From NCBI RefSeq assembly GCF_019879105.1, contig NZ_CP082247.1, positions 62,001-126,000 of the forward strand: a stretch of 64,000 nucleotides of DNA, written 5' to 3'. How positions within the stretch are numbered: the stretch's first letter is position 1; each line of letters begins with the position of its first letter. The position numbers and the translations under genes were made by a program. Shown here piece after piece: positions 9,715-18,870 of this stretch. The notes under the pieces were generated by a model. It had not been told where the DNA came from and made no database searches. It saw only the letters and a program-made list of their open reading frames with translations. The DNA comes from Natrinema sp. SYSU A 869 (GTDB taxonomy: Archaea > Halobacteriota > Halobacteria > Halobacteriales > Natrialbaceae).

Positions 9715-10896
9715 TCAGATCGACGGTCCGACGCGCGTGATCGCGAACGAGGTGACGCCGTGGCGCTCCGAACTCGTTGGCTCACCGTTCAGGACCGCCC
9801 GCAACGTCGTCAGCAGTTCGTCGGGCGTCGTCGTTCCAGCGAACGCGTCGAGGTCGTCGCGCAGCGCGGCGTACGTAGTGCGGTCGCCGGTGACCTTGAG
9901 CACCGGAACGATCGGGTGGCCTGCGGGAATCCCGTCGGCGGTGACGTGGATCACGACCTGTGCGCCGGCAGCCGCCAACGCCGTGGCCGCTTCGTCGAAC
10001 GCCGACGGCGTATCGACCAGCGCGACGCCGGCGTCGTGTGTGGCCCACTGTCCGTACTCGAGAACGTCCCGAACGGGGCGGTCACCCCAGAGTCGGCGTA
10101 CCTGATCCGAGGTCGCATCCGCGGCGCGCTTTCGTGTCGCGGTTACGGCTGCCGGCGAGTCGTACGCGCGGTCCGTCACGCCGTCCAGGCGCTCCTGTGC
10201 GTCGGCGGTGGTGACGCGCTCGCGAACGGCGTCGGCGTGGGCATGGACCCGCTCGTTGCCCGCGATCAGGGCGCGGCCGCCGGCGTCGACGATCCGCTCG
10301 ACGACGCCTCCCACGAGCGGATCCGCCGTCTCCAGCGACGAGGGCTGGCAATCACTGCTGACGACGCCGATCGTCGCCGCCTCGAGACCGACCCGCGAGC
10401 GCTCCGCCTCGGTCCGCTCGAGGAGATTCGTCGCGCGGTCGATTCCCGTCTCACGACACGCGTCGGTGCCGCCCGCCTGCTGGATCGCGACCTCCTCGAC
10501 CGGAACCCCGCGGTCGGCGATTTCGCCGGCGAGCCGGTCGCTCTGGACCGTCTCACAACCGAGTCCGACCGCGAGTGCGCCGGCGACGTTCGGGTTCGCC
10601 GCCACGCCGACCAGCGTCCGCTCGGTTCGCTCGCTGTCGTCGCCAAGTTGGCCACAGCCGTGGTCGTGGGGCGTGCTCACGGCACCGGGAACCTCGCTGG
10701 CGATTCGATCGGCGACCGTGTGCGAGCAGATGACCGACGGCACCACCAGCACGCGGTTCCGAACGCCGATACCGTCGCGGTCCCGATCGTAGGCCGTGAA
10801 TCCGGTTCCAGCGTCGTGATCGATCTCCGCGGTGTTCCCGGTCATCGCCTCCGCTTCCGGCTCCGCCTCCGCTTCTGAGCCGGTGTCTCGAGTCAT
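9715..10896 (-). CDS. UxaA-type dehydratase large-chain homologue, partner copy B
   Basis: Homologue of the catalytic C-terminal domain of altronate/galactarate dehydratases (UxaA family), 393 residues, probably dehydrating a sugar acid to a 2-keto-3-deoxy acid. It keeps the N-terminal pair of cysteine motifs (HDHGCGQLGDD near residue 78 and GLGCET near 112). It has lost the central motif found in active enzymes (ECGGSD..SG is replaced by SSDCQPSSLE), the TPGN..GG stretch and the GRG loop (HVTADGIPAGHP in place of FTTGRG). An acidic linker of about 35 residues precedes the domain. It is the last gene of a three-gene operon, overlapping the previous gene by four bases. The losses are complementary to those of copy A, which suggests a heteromeric enzyme. 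Confidence 0.8.
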   Translation of the reverse strand: MTRDTGSEAEAEPEAEAMTGNTAEIDHDAGTGFTAYDRDRDGIGVRNRVLVVPSVICSHTVADRIASEVPGAVSTPHDHGCGQLGDDSERTERTLVGVAANPNVAGALAVGLGCETVQSDRLAGEIADRGVPVEEVAIQQAGGTDACRETGIDRATNLLERTEAERSRVGLEAATIGVVSSDCQPSSLETADPLVGGVVERIVDAGGRALIAGNERVHAHADAVRERVTTADAQERLDGVTDRAYDSPAAVTATRKRAADATSDQVRRLWGDRPVRDVLEYGQWATHDAGVALVDTPSAFDEAATALAAAGAQVVIHVTADGIPAGHPIVPVLKVTGDRTTYAALRDDLDAFAGTTTPDELLTTLRAVLNGEPTSSERHGVTSFAITRVGPSI

Positions 10897-11213
10897 GCCG
10901 ATCCCTCCGCTAGATCGCCGCGGCCCCGGTTGCTCTCACAATTGTGGGTGTGGACCCACTCGCCCGGCTCGATCCGCTCGGTGGCCGTCCCGATGACCTC
11001 GCCGTACTTGCGGACCGGCTCGCCGGCGTCGATCACCGTCACGGCGAGCTTGTGGCCGAACGCGATCGGTTCGGCGACCTCGAGGGCCGATTGCTCGCCC
11101 GGGAGGTCGTCGGCCGCGATCGATCGCCCGGCCTCGAGATCGGCGATCGCCGTCGCCACCGTGTCACCGTCTGCCAGCAGGACCGCCGCGTCGTCGAGTA
11201 CGACGCCCTTCAC
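10893..11213 (-). CDS. SAF-domain subunit of UxaA-type sugar-acid dehydratase
   Basis: Protein of 106 residues corresponding to the N-terminal SAF domain of altronate dehydratase, encoded separately as is common in archaea. Diagnostic pieces are FGHKLAVTVIDAGEPVRKYG, an IG shortly after, and GEWVHTHNCES near the C-terminus, matching the GHK, KYG, IG and HxHN pattern of the family. The domain is thought to contribute to the substrate and metal site of the dehydratase. It sits between the two large-chain genes and overlaps both by four bases (ATGA junctions), so the three products should be made in similar amounts. Confidence 0.88.
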   Translation of the reverse strand: MKGVVLDDAAVLLADGDTVATAIADLEAGRSIAADDLPGEQSALEVAEPIAFGHKLAVTVIDAGEPVRKYGEVIGTATERIEPGEWVHTHNCESNRGRGDLAEGSA

Positions 11214-12397
11214 GTCGGATCACCCAGCGATGCCAGCTCCCGCGGCTGGAGTTCGTTGATCGCGAACTCCGCCATCCCGCGACGCTCCGCCTCGGTTTGG
11301 GTGCCGTCGGCGACGGACAGCAGCGTCTCGTAGACGCGTTCGCCGACAGCCTCGACCGACTCACCGTCCAAGACCGTGCTGGCGTCGACGTCCATGTTGT
11401 TCGCCATGCGATCCGCCGTCTGGGGGTTGCCGGTGACCTTGATCACCGGCGCGATCGGGTTCCCGGTCGTGCTGCCGCGGCCGGTGGTGAAGGCGATCAC
11501 CTGCGCGCCGCCGGCAACCTTGCCGACGACGCTCTCGACGTCGTAGCCGGGCGTGTCCATCACGACCAGCCCGCCGCCGACCGGAAGCGGGTCGGCGTAG
11601 TCGACGACGTCGCGGATCGGCGTCGTACCGCCCTTCGCGATGGCACCCAGACTCTTTTCCTCGATGGTCGTCAGCCCGCCCTCTTGGTTGCCCGGCGTCG
11701 GTTGGGTCCCCCTGAGATCGACGCCCATCAGGTCGGCAACGGCCTCGCGCCTGTCGACGCACTCCAGAAGTTGCTCGCGGACCGACTCGTCGACGCAGCG
11801 CTCCGCGAGGATATGTTCAGCGCCGATGAACTCCGGCGTCTCGCTGAAGCAACTCGTTCCACCGGCCTCGACGAGCCGGTCGCAGGCGTTCCCCACCGCG
11901 GGGTTAGCCGCGATCCCGCTGGTGGCGTCGCTGCCGCCGCACTCGACGCCGAAGACGAGTTCGCTCGCGTCCGCTGTCTCGAGGCGAGCGCGCGCCGTCT
12001 CCTCGAGGAGCGCGTCGACGGCCTCGCGGCCGCGTTCGACGGCCCCGCGCGTGCCGCCAGCGTCGCGAATCGATAGCGTCTCGACCGGCGTGTCGCCGTT
12101 CGCGATCTCGTCGGCGATCGCCGACGCGTCGGCAGCCTCGGTTCCCAGTTCGACCACGAGCGCGCCGCCGACGTTCGGATTGCGGCCGATACCGGCGAGC
12201 ACTCGTTCGGTCCGTTTGCGAGCCGGGTCCGGCTGATCGGTTCCCATCTGATGTGGCGTCGCCGTGACGCTCGACCCGGCATCGGCCGCGATTTGCTCGG
12301 AGACTGAACTCGCTGCGACGGACGTCGGTAAGACAGCGACCCGATTGCGGACACCGATCCGCCCATCGTCACGCCTGTATCCGGAGAACGTCTGCAT
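11210..12397 (-). CDS. UxaA-type dehydratase large-chain homologue, partner copy A
   Basis: First gene of the dehydratase operon, about 395 residues. The start is taken at MQTFSGYRRDDGRIGVRNRV because the residues encoded upstream are basic and unlike the family. The central motif ECGGSDATSGIAANPAVG, the FSETPEF stretch, TPGNQEGGLTTIEEKSLG and the loop FTTGRG followed by PVIKVTG are all present, as in E. coli UxaA. The two N-terminal cysteine motifs are lost: the usual GCG reads MGTDQP and the usual GCE reads LGTE. Copy B shows the opposite pattern. Likely reaction: dehydration of a hexonate or altronate-like acid in the cytosol. Confidence 0.85.
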   Translation of the reverse strand: MQTFSGYRRDDGRIGVRNRVAVLPTSVAASSVSEQIAADAGSSVTATPHQMGTDQPDPARKRTERVLAGIGRNPNVGGALVVELGTEAADASAIADEIANGDTPVETLSIRDAGGTRGAVERGREAVDALLEETARARLETADASELVFGVECGGSDATSGIAANPAVGNACDRLVEAGGTSCFSETPEFIGAEHILAERCVDESVREQLLECVDRREAVADLMGVDLRGTQPTPGNQEGGLTTIEEKSLGAIAKGGTTPIRDVVDYADPLPVGGGLVVMDTPGYDVESVVGKVAGGAQVIAFTTGRGSTTGNPIAPVIKVTGNPQTADRMANNMDVDASTVLDGESVEAVGERVYETLLSVADGTQTEAERRGMAEFAINELQPRELASLGDPT

Positions 12398-12565
12398 ATG
12401 CTTCTGTTTCACTGGAATCGCTATTATCCTTCTGGTAGGTGTTTGATAGGTTGGGCGAAGACGGGTTCGAACGGGGAGAATATTAAGGGTGAACGGTCTC
12501 GATCTCGTCGCAAATAGGCTGATTTGGGCGATGGATTTATGTTCTATGCGAGACATCGAGTTGCT

Positions 12566-13504
12566 ATGTCATCGTCAGCTGAGCAGGTGCGGAGCCACCT
12601 CCGTGGCGTTGCTGTCGGTTTATTGACGCCATTCAACGACGAGCGCGAGATTGAACACGAAAAGATCGCAGAAAACGCCCGAGAGCTATACGACGAGGGC
12701 ATTCGGACGTTTCTGGCGACTGCGAACATCAGCGAGTACCACTCCCTCTCCCGGAACGAGCGCATCGACGTCGCCGAGACGAGCGTGGACGCGCTTCCGT
12801 CGGACGCCTGCGTACTCGCCGGCGTCGGAGGAAGTACACCGGAAGCCCAAGCGCTGATTCGCGCATACGATCAGATCGACGTCGATGCGATGATGATTAT
12901 GCCGCCCGACCATACGTATCTCCACGAACAGGGGCTGCTGGACTACTATCAAAACCTCTCCTCGGTAACGGAGACACCACTCGTCCCCTACGTCCGCGGG
13001 TTCGATCCATCCATCGACTACCTGGCCAGTCTCACTCATGTCGAGGGCGTCGTCGGGATCAAGTACGCACTGAAGGATCCGGTTAAACTCGGTGCAGGCG
13101 TAGCTGCCGGTGCCGACGATGTCGTCTGGGTCGACGGTCTCGCGGAACCGTTCGCCGTCTCCTTCTGGGCCGAGGGTGCAGAGGGCTTTTCGGCGGGCGT
13201 CAGTAATTTCCGACCCGAGATCGGCCTCGAACTATTCGACGCACTCTCCGACGGAGACTGGGAGCGCGCCTGTCAACTTCGGAACATCTGCCTTCCCTAC
13301 CAGAACTTCCGAGACGAGACCGGACAGGAAAACGATATTCAGGGCGCTATTAGCGTCTCAGCAGTGAAAAAGGGGCTCGAGCTCGCTGGACTCAATGGCG
13401 GCAACGTTCGGGAACCGATTCGGCCCCTCGCACCCGAAGAAGAGCGGAAGGCCGAGGCGCTCTACAGCCAACTCGAGGACGACATCGAATCCCTCATCGA
13501 ATAA
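12566..13504 (+). CDS. Dihydrodipicolinate synthase/KDG-aldolase family protein
   Basis: TIM-barrel class I aldolase of the DapA superfamily, about 312 residues. The Schiff-base lysine is in GVVGIKYALKD and the partner tyrosine in PLVPYVRGFD. The start is taken at MSSSAEQVRSH; a TATA-like ATTTATG about 27 bases upstream fits leaderless transcription. The frame extends 14 codons further upstream but those residues are not family-like. It is divergently placed from the dehydratase operon across a 168-base gap, so both could share regulation. The natural role here is cleavage or further dehydration of a 2-keto-3-deoxy sugar acid made by the UxaA-type enzyme. True lysine-pathway DapA is less likely in this context. 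Confidence 0.85.
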   Translation: MSSSAEQVRSHLRGVAVGLLTPFNDEREIEHEKIAENARELYDEGIRTFLATANISEYHSLSRNERIDVAETSVDALPSDACVLAGVGGSTPEAQALIRAYDQIDVDAMMIMPPDHTYLHEQGLLDYYQNLSSVTETPLVPYVRGFDPSIDYLASLTHVEGVVGIKYALKDPVKLGAGVAAGADDVVWVDGLAEPFAVSFWAEGAEGFSAGVSNFRPEIGLELFDALSDGDWERACQLRNICLPYQNFRDETGQENDIQGAISVSAVKKGLELAGLNGGNVREPIRPLAPEEERKAEALYSQLEDDIESLIE

Positions 13505-13533
13505 CCGGTTCGCGGGCCGAGCGACAGATCGGA

Positions 13534-13617
13534 TATAGTAGCCACTGAAAGTCAATGCACACCCGATCGCACAGCAATCGTGCGATCGGCGTGTGAATAA
13601 TTGCAGTTGTTACTATA
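13534..13617 (+). mobile_element. MITE family 1, copy A (84-bp hairpin)
   Basis: A near-complete palindrome: the left arm TATAGTAGCCACTGAAAGTC mirrors the right arm ending in GTTACTATA, with arms of about 37 bases carrying GATCGCAC near the tip. Two diverged copies are at 35868-35950 and 53646-53768. No coding capacity, so any movement needs a transposase elsewhere. Confidence 0.65.
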
Positions 13618-13652
13618 GCAACCCGGACACGAGGAGCTATGTCGTCGGTTCG

Positions 13653-13705
13653 TCCACTGTTTTCGTTGGCTCATCCGCTGTTTTCGCCGGTGTGTCCGCT
13701 GTTCG
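13653..13705 (+). repeat. Three direct repeats with 21-bp period
   Basis: TCCACTGTTTTCG, TCCGCTGTTTTCG and TCCGCTGTTCG start at 13653, 13674 and 13695. The core TCCGCTGTT is also the core of the iterons around the first orc1/cdc6 gene read on the opposite strand, so these may be outlying Orc1-binding sites. Confidence 0.5.
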
Positions 13706-14553
13706 ATCAGTCATATCCGGTCCTCGAGAAGAGCCGAACATCGACCTAGCGTGCTCGACCTAGCGAAGATAGATACGCATCCGCTTGCCTGTGCCATCGG
13801 AGAACATGATATCGCAGCCACTATTCAATGGCCGTTCCATTCCCCTACTGGGAACGATATTCGATGCAAAACGCACGACCACGACTCAGGCTGATGATTC
13901 TGCCTCGAGGCCGCTCGCGCCGTGTCGACTCCGGTCAGTTATGGAATAAAGACAGAGAACCGTTCGATACCCAGAGGGAGACCATATCCGCTTAGACACG
14001 GTGGCTCATTACCATAGTCGTTCGCTGCTCCGAACGAATCGCTCTGAATTACTACCACTATCAATTGACGCAAACTGGACCCAGTCAGCGTTAGAAGTTC
14101 CCCTCTCGGGAATACCCCCATCCAGTGCCTCTGTGCGCCGATAGTTCGGAGTACAACGACTATCAATTCGGATATGCAGGAGGGAAAGCTCGATTCCGAG
14201 ACCAGAAACACACGAGAGAACCGGATTCGCCCAAATAGATTACATCCCTACTATTGTAATTGTTCGGGCAGAGAGAACCGACACTGCACTGTCGTCCGGA
14301 GAGAAGTACACCGATACTGCACTGTCGTTCGGAAGAAGCACAGTTAGCGAATAAGCCGTCGCCGTTAGAGGAACAGTATCAATGCCGTCAAATACCTGAT
14401 TCGTTTGATGATGAACCGTCGGCTCTGGGTTTACAGATGTACTATTGTACAATTCGAACGCGCCATCATATACTTCGGACCCGTGACGGATCGGGGCCAT
14501 TAGGGAGTGGTGAGACAGAACATTGAATACACGAGAGTCCCTACATTCGGGTA
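13706..14553. other. Non-coding stretch before rdfA
   Basis: No convincing gene on either strand. The short open frames have poor composition and no start signals. Two 23-bp direct copies of CCGAYACTGCACTGTCGTYC with a trailing GGA lie at 14278-14300 and 14311-14333, a 33-bp period, and could be regulatory sites for rdfA. Confidence 0.5.
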
Positions 14554-15201
14554 GTGACTGATCAAAATCGTTCGACAGAGCCAAATGCGTCGTGTGGATG
14601 TAAAATCGGCCGGATTTCGACCCAATACGAGTTTTCAGGACTCGACACTGCACTCATCGAGTACTGGACCGGTGAGGCAGACGACCAATATAGCACGCGG
14701 GAACTCGCAACGTACGTGAACAGGCAAGTACTCGAGGCTGCTCTCGAAGCAGCAGATGTCCCGGTCAAGGACGGAGAGGTCGAGAACACGTATCGGTTGC
14801 TCACTGACGACGACGTCAGTAGCGGGACGCGTGTACAGACTCGAAACGAACTCCAGCGTGACGGCGTCCCGATCGAGCAGGTAGAATCGAATTTCGTCTC
14901 CCACCAGACGGTCTACAATCATCTGACCGACTGCCTCGAAACGTCCCTCGAGGAACCGAGTGACGAGGAGCGTCTCGACCGAGGAGCGGAGAAACTCGGT
15001 GCACTCCAGAACCGAACGGCAGCGGTGACGACGAGTACGGTCGAACAACTCGAGCGAAACGATATCCTCACAATCGGGGACTTCAACGTGGTCGTCTCCG
15101 TAACGGTGACCTGTGAGGATTGCTTACAGGAGTATACCGTCAGGGAACTTCTCGAACAGGGGTCTTGCCAGTGCCATGAGTCACATTCAGACCATCACTG
15201 A
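14554..15201 (+). CDS. rdfA: RdfA-family protein (rod-determining factor)
   Basis: 215 residues with the layout of the haloarchaeal RdfA family. There is an N-terminal CGCKIGRI element, then the ELATYVNRQVLEAALEAADV helix, then GEVENTYRLLTDDDVSSGTR and the conserved VSHQTVYNHLTDCL block. The C-terminus carries CxxC and CxC pairs (CEDC and CQC), a possible zinc site. RdfA was named in Haloferax volcanii for its need in forming rod-shaped cells. The start is a GTG, as no ATG fits. The gene is followed by an SMC-like gene, the neighbour also seen beside rdfA elsewhere. It lies close to orc1/cdc6, so it may be carried by an integrated or secondary replicon, possibly as an extra copy. Confidence 0.82.
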   Translation: MTDQNRSTEPNASCGCKIGRISTQYEFSGLDTALIEYWTGEADDQYSTRELATYVNRQVLEAALEAADVPVKDGEVENTYRLLTDDDVSSGTRVQTRNELQRDGVPIEQVESNFVSHQTVYNHLTDCLETSLEEPSDEERLDRGAEKLGALQNRTAAVTTSTVEQLERNDILTIGDFNVVVSVTVTCEDCLQEYTVRELLEQGSCQCHESHSDHH

Positions 15202-15338
15202 CGCCGACCAATATTAATGTTATTCTCCTGACATCACCTCTGAAACGTATCAGCACCGACATATTATGACACCTACCGACACCGATATATCAATATGACG
15301 GTATAAAAACGCTATGCAGTGGTAATACCTATCTGTGC

Positions 15339-15346
15339 GGAGGTGA
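15339..15346 (+). promoter_or_regulatory. Strong Shine-Dalgarno site GGAGGTGA
   Basis: GGAGGTGA is the exact complement of the 16S rRNA 3' end in this window (TCACCTCC). It sits 11 bases before the ATG at 15358 and settles that start over an in-frame ATG 39 bases upstream. Most genes here are leaderless, so a perfect site is notable. A TATA-like TATAAAAAC is at 15302. Confidence 0.7.
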
Positions 15347-15357
15347 AATCCAAGAAT

Positions 15358-17316
15358 ATGGGAACTAGTTTGGATCCGGGGAAAGAAGCAGTTCCGGAGG
15401 AAGCGATACTTTCTGTCAGTAACATCGGCGGGATCGACGACACCGAGGTCAGCTTTCGCCGCGGGGTAACGATCCTTTCCGGTCGAAACGCGACCAACCG
15501 GACATCACTGTTACAGGCGATCATGGCCGCGCTCGGAAGCGATCAGGTGAGTCTCAAAGCCGATGCCGACGAGGGCCGTGCAACACTCGAGTTCGGCGAC
15601 GAGATTTATCGGCGGACGCTTCAGCGTCAAAACGGAACGATCACCACTGACGGCGAGCCCTATCTCGAGAACCCGGAACTCGCCGACCTGTTCGCCTTCC
15701 TGCTCGAATCGAACGAAGCGCGGCGGGCCGTCGAACGAGGCGATGACCTCCAGGAACTGATTATGCGACCGGTCGATACCGACGCGATCCAAGCCGAGAT
15801 CGACCGCTGTGAGCGGCGGAAAGACGAACTCGACGAGCAACTGGCGGAACTTGACCAACTCGAACAGCGTCTTCCCGATCTCGAGGCAAAGCGAACGCGG
15901 CTAACCGACGAGATCGACGGGCTCAGAGATGATCTGCAGACGGCACAAGCGCAACTCGAGGAAACGAACGTCGACGTCGAGGAACGCCGGGAAGAGAAGT
16001 CCGAGCTCGAAACGAAGCTATCAGAGCTGCGCGACACCCGATCCGAACTCGAACGGGTCCGCGACCGGATCGACACCGAACGCGAGAGTATCGACGCACT
16101 CGAGACCGAACAAACGGAGGTACAGGAACGACTCGATTCACTGTCCACGGGCGACGAATCGGAAATCAGCCGGCTTCGGGCGGAAATTGAGACGCTTCAG
16201 GACGAGAAAGACGACCTCTCGGAGGAGATCTCACAGCTCCAGAGCACGATCCAATTCAACGAACAACTCCTCGAAGACCCGAATTCGTTCCAGCCGAACG
16301 CGAGCCGCCCTGACGACGGTCCCGTGACGGACCAGTTGCTTCCCGATGCAGAGACAGTGACGTGCTGGACCTGTGGCTCGTCAGTCGCTCGAGACCAGAT
16401 CGAGACGACTATCGACCAGCTCCGGACTGCTCGGCAGGACCGTCTCGAGGAGCGCTCCGAAATCAGCGCTGAACTCGATGATCGGCGGCAGACGGTCTCC
16501 GACATCAAGGAAAACCGGACAGAATACGACGAGACGCGTCGCCGCCTCGAGTCGATCGATGACGAAATCAACCGGCGGAGCGACCGTCTCGAGGAACTGA
16601 CGGCCGAGCGCGAGGACCTAACCAATGCGATCGACGAACTCGAACGCGAGATTGACGAACTGGAGACGGACGATTACGGCGACATCCTCGACCAGCACAA
16701 GGAGGTCAACCAACTCGAGTTCGAACTCGAGCGAAAGGAACGCGAGCGCGACGAACTCGAGGCGGAAATCGCAACAATCGAGGAGCGACTCGACGGACGC
16801 GAGGATCTCAACGTACGTCGCGAAGACATCACCGAGGAATTAACGAACCTCCGCACACGGATCGGCCAGATCGAAACGAACGCGGTCGAAGCGTTCAATG
16901 AGCACATGGAAAACCTACTCGAAACGCTTGGATACGCCAATTTAGATCGCATCTGGATCGACCGAACCAGTCGTGAGGTCCGCGAAGGCCGACGAACCGT
17001 CACGAAGTCGTCGTTCGATCTCAAGATCGTGCGAAGTACCGATGATGGTGTGGCCTACGAGGACTCGATCGACCACCTGAGCGAGAGCGAACGGGAGGTG
17101 ACCGGCTTCGTGTTCGCGCTGGCCGGGTATCTCGTCCACGACGTCTACGAAACGGTCCCGTTCATGCTACTCGATTCGCTTGAAGCGATTGACTCGGAGC
17201 GAATCGCCGACCTCGTCGACTACTTCGAATCTTACGTCCCCTACCTCGTCGTCGCACTGCTAGACGAGGACGCACAGGCAATTGAAGAGGACCACGGGAT
17301 GATTGCAGATATCTGA
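15358..17316 (+). CDS. Archaea-specific SMC-like ATPase (Sph family) with zinc-hook CxxC
   Basis: 652 residues. Order: N-terminal ATPase half with an unusual Walker A (LSGRNATNRTSLLQAIMAAL, near residue 45), a long coiled coil (about residues 130-540) broken by CWTCGSSV near 340, then the C-terminal ATPase half. That half has the signature-like LSESEREVTGFVFALAGYL and Walker B VPFMLLDSLEAID. The CxxC at the coil apex recalls the Rad50 zinc hook, allowing dimerisation. The Sph family lies beside rdfA in other haloarchaea, and a role linking chromosome structure and cell shape is inferred. The protein should act in the cytosol on DNA or as a scaffold. The frame is intact. Confidence 0.85.
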   Translation: MGTSLDPGKEAVPEEAILSVSNIGGIDDTEVSFRRGVTILSGRNATNRTSLLQAIMAALGSDQVSLKADADEGRATLEFGDEIYRRTLQRQNGTITTDGEPYLENPELADLFAFLLESNEARRAVERGDDLQELIMRPVDTDAIQAEIDRCERRKDELDEQLAELDQLEQRLPDLEAKRTRLTDEIDGLRDDLQTAQAQLEETNVDVEERREEKSELETKLSELRDTRSELERVRDRIDTERESIDALETEQTEVQERLDSLSTGDESEISRLRAEIETLQDEKDDLSEEISQLQSTIQFNEQLLEDPNSFQPNASRPDDGPVTDQLLPDAETVTCWTCGSSVARDQIETTIDQLRTARQDRLEERSEISAELDDRRQTVSDIKENRTEYDETRRRLESIDDEINRRSDRLEELTAEREDLTNAIDELEREIDELETDDYGDILDQHKEVNQLEFELERKERERDELEAEIATIEERLDGREDLNVRREDITEELTNLRTRIGQIETNAVEAFNEHMENLLETLGYANLDRIWIDRTSREVREGRRTVTKSSFDLKIVRSTDDGVAYEDSIDHLSESEREVTGFVFALAGYLVHDVYETVPFMLLDSLEAIDSERIADLVDYFESYVPYLVVALLDEDAQAIEEDHGMIADI

Positions 17317-18442
17317 CTGGTCGTCGACCGAGTCCCTTCCACTTTCGTCACAGTAGCAGTTCGTTCTTCGCGAGCCACCAATCTGTGTTCCCGATTGCGG
17401 AACATTAACGGCACGCCCGCGAGAGGTCGATAGTTGAACCATAGTGGTCTCTCCCACAGACGAGATCTACTATGACGTTGCGGTCTAGCAGTGATACACG
17501 ACGGCCTGCTTCGATGACTGGCAGTGGTAGTCATATCGGGATCGATGATAACATCGTTCATCGGTGTCGACTATACCATTCCTCGAGAACTGTCATCGAG
17601 AGCACTCCAATTCATCGGGAGAAGAGACACCCTGAACGAGATCAAGATGATGGAGAGCGGTGATACTGGACGCTTAGGAGGAGAGCACCTCAAGGTCGAG
17701 ACGGAGCTGCCGGGAATCGACGAATGAGGTATCGAGTACGGGACGAACTGGTTTCGACGATGTTCGATACGACGGACTTTGAGGGAGAAGCGGAACCATC
17801 CAATGACGGCAGGGACTCGCAGTGAAGGAACGCTCAGCGTAACTGGATCGAGCCGCTAAGTGACAATCGACAACAGTCGGTCCGGTGCCAGGGGCTGTGA
17901 TCTGCCTAAGGGGGATGCCGACAAAGAGCTATGAGTAGAATAACTGTACGACTGTTCTCCTCGAGTAAGATCAGATGAGAACGGTATAACAAGCCCCGAA
18001 AAGTAGTCCGTCTCTGGCGAACGATACCCCATTTCCTCTCTGGAAAGGGATCGATGTATAGGGAGAGAGGATATTGCTGCGGAAGGGGGATACCACTGCG
18101 GAAAGAAAATACTGCTGAACAGGCGTGCACAATAGTTCGAACGATGGGATCAAACCGCAAGGTGGGAGGAGGGCGGCGAGGAATTTTTCGACTGCTTCCG
18201 AGAAAGAAGAGTCGGACGCCATCACGCCGACTGATGACGCCGAACGAGAATACGGCGAGGAAACGCTCTGGAGAACTACGGCCGATCGTCGAGGACGTAG
18301 TTCCCGGTTCCCGTTGCCGAGGAGGCGGATATCAGACTTGACGTCTAACTGGCAAACCCGCCGGTTTGCGAGGAGTAATACGAGATCGCGACGTGCTACT
18401 CGAAGAGTACGGTACTACCAGTACGCGATGGTCACGCATATT
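17317..18442. other. Non-coding, AT-richer stretch
   Basis: No gene I can support. A 67-codon frame at 17524-17727 has no recognisable motif. Three short direct repeats, each containing ACTGC or TTGCTGC after ATA, start at 18071, 18090 and 18109 (19-bp period). The stretch lies within the replication-gene region. Confidence 0.5.
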
Positions 18443-18544
18443 CTAGTCAGCTCCCTGTGGCGGGACGTACCCACATTCTTCACACATGAACTGCGGATAT
18501 TCGTATGGCGCAACCAACGTACAGTCACAGCTGTTGCAACGCAT
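18443..18544 (-). CDS. Zinc-finger microprotein (33 residues)
   Basis: A very short gene reading MRCNSCDCTLVAPYEYPQFM then CEECGYVPPQGAD. Two CxxC pairs (CNSC and CEEC) separated by 15 residues form a minimal zinc ribbon. Support for translation comes from a GGAGGT ribosome-binding site six bases before the ATG (complement at 18550-18555). Haloarchaea encode many such one-finger microproteins, several linked to stress or biofilm phenotypes. Which partner this one binds is unknown. It is flanked by repeats and non-coding sequence, so it stands as a single gene. Confidence 0.65.
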   Translation of the reverse strand: MRCNSCDCTLVAPYEYPQFMCEECGYVPPQGAD

Positions 18545-18870
18545 TGTGTACCTCCAATTGATACAACATCTAATAAAGATGTGTACGACAAATGTCGAAA
18601 GAAGAACGCCGAAAGCCACTCGATGAGGACGGATGGGGAAACACGGTGATCGCTGTGGTGGTCGGGTAGTCGTTGGCGATCAGCGCATCTTCACTTCGGA
18701 GTCGACCGTGACAGTACCGAATATCGACTCCAGGAGTGATTGGCCGTCGAAACACGAGAGGGCCGCACCGTCGAGACAGTCTCGAGGTTGTCGATCGTAA
18801 CGGACGGATTTGGACTTGACTGACTGGGGGTTGTCTCGGTCCAGCCGCTCATTGAATTCATTGAGCGATA

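Noticed and set aside
14240-14653. 137-codon minus-strand frame before rdfA
   Set aside because: Overlaps the rdfA start and direct repeats; composition is not protein-like.
17524-17727. 67-codon frame starting MVVISGSMITSF
   Set aside because: No motif, start signal or neighbour supports it.
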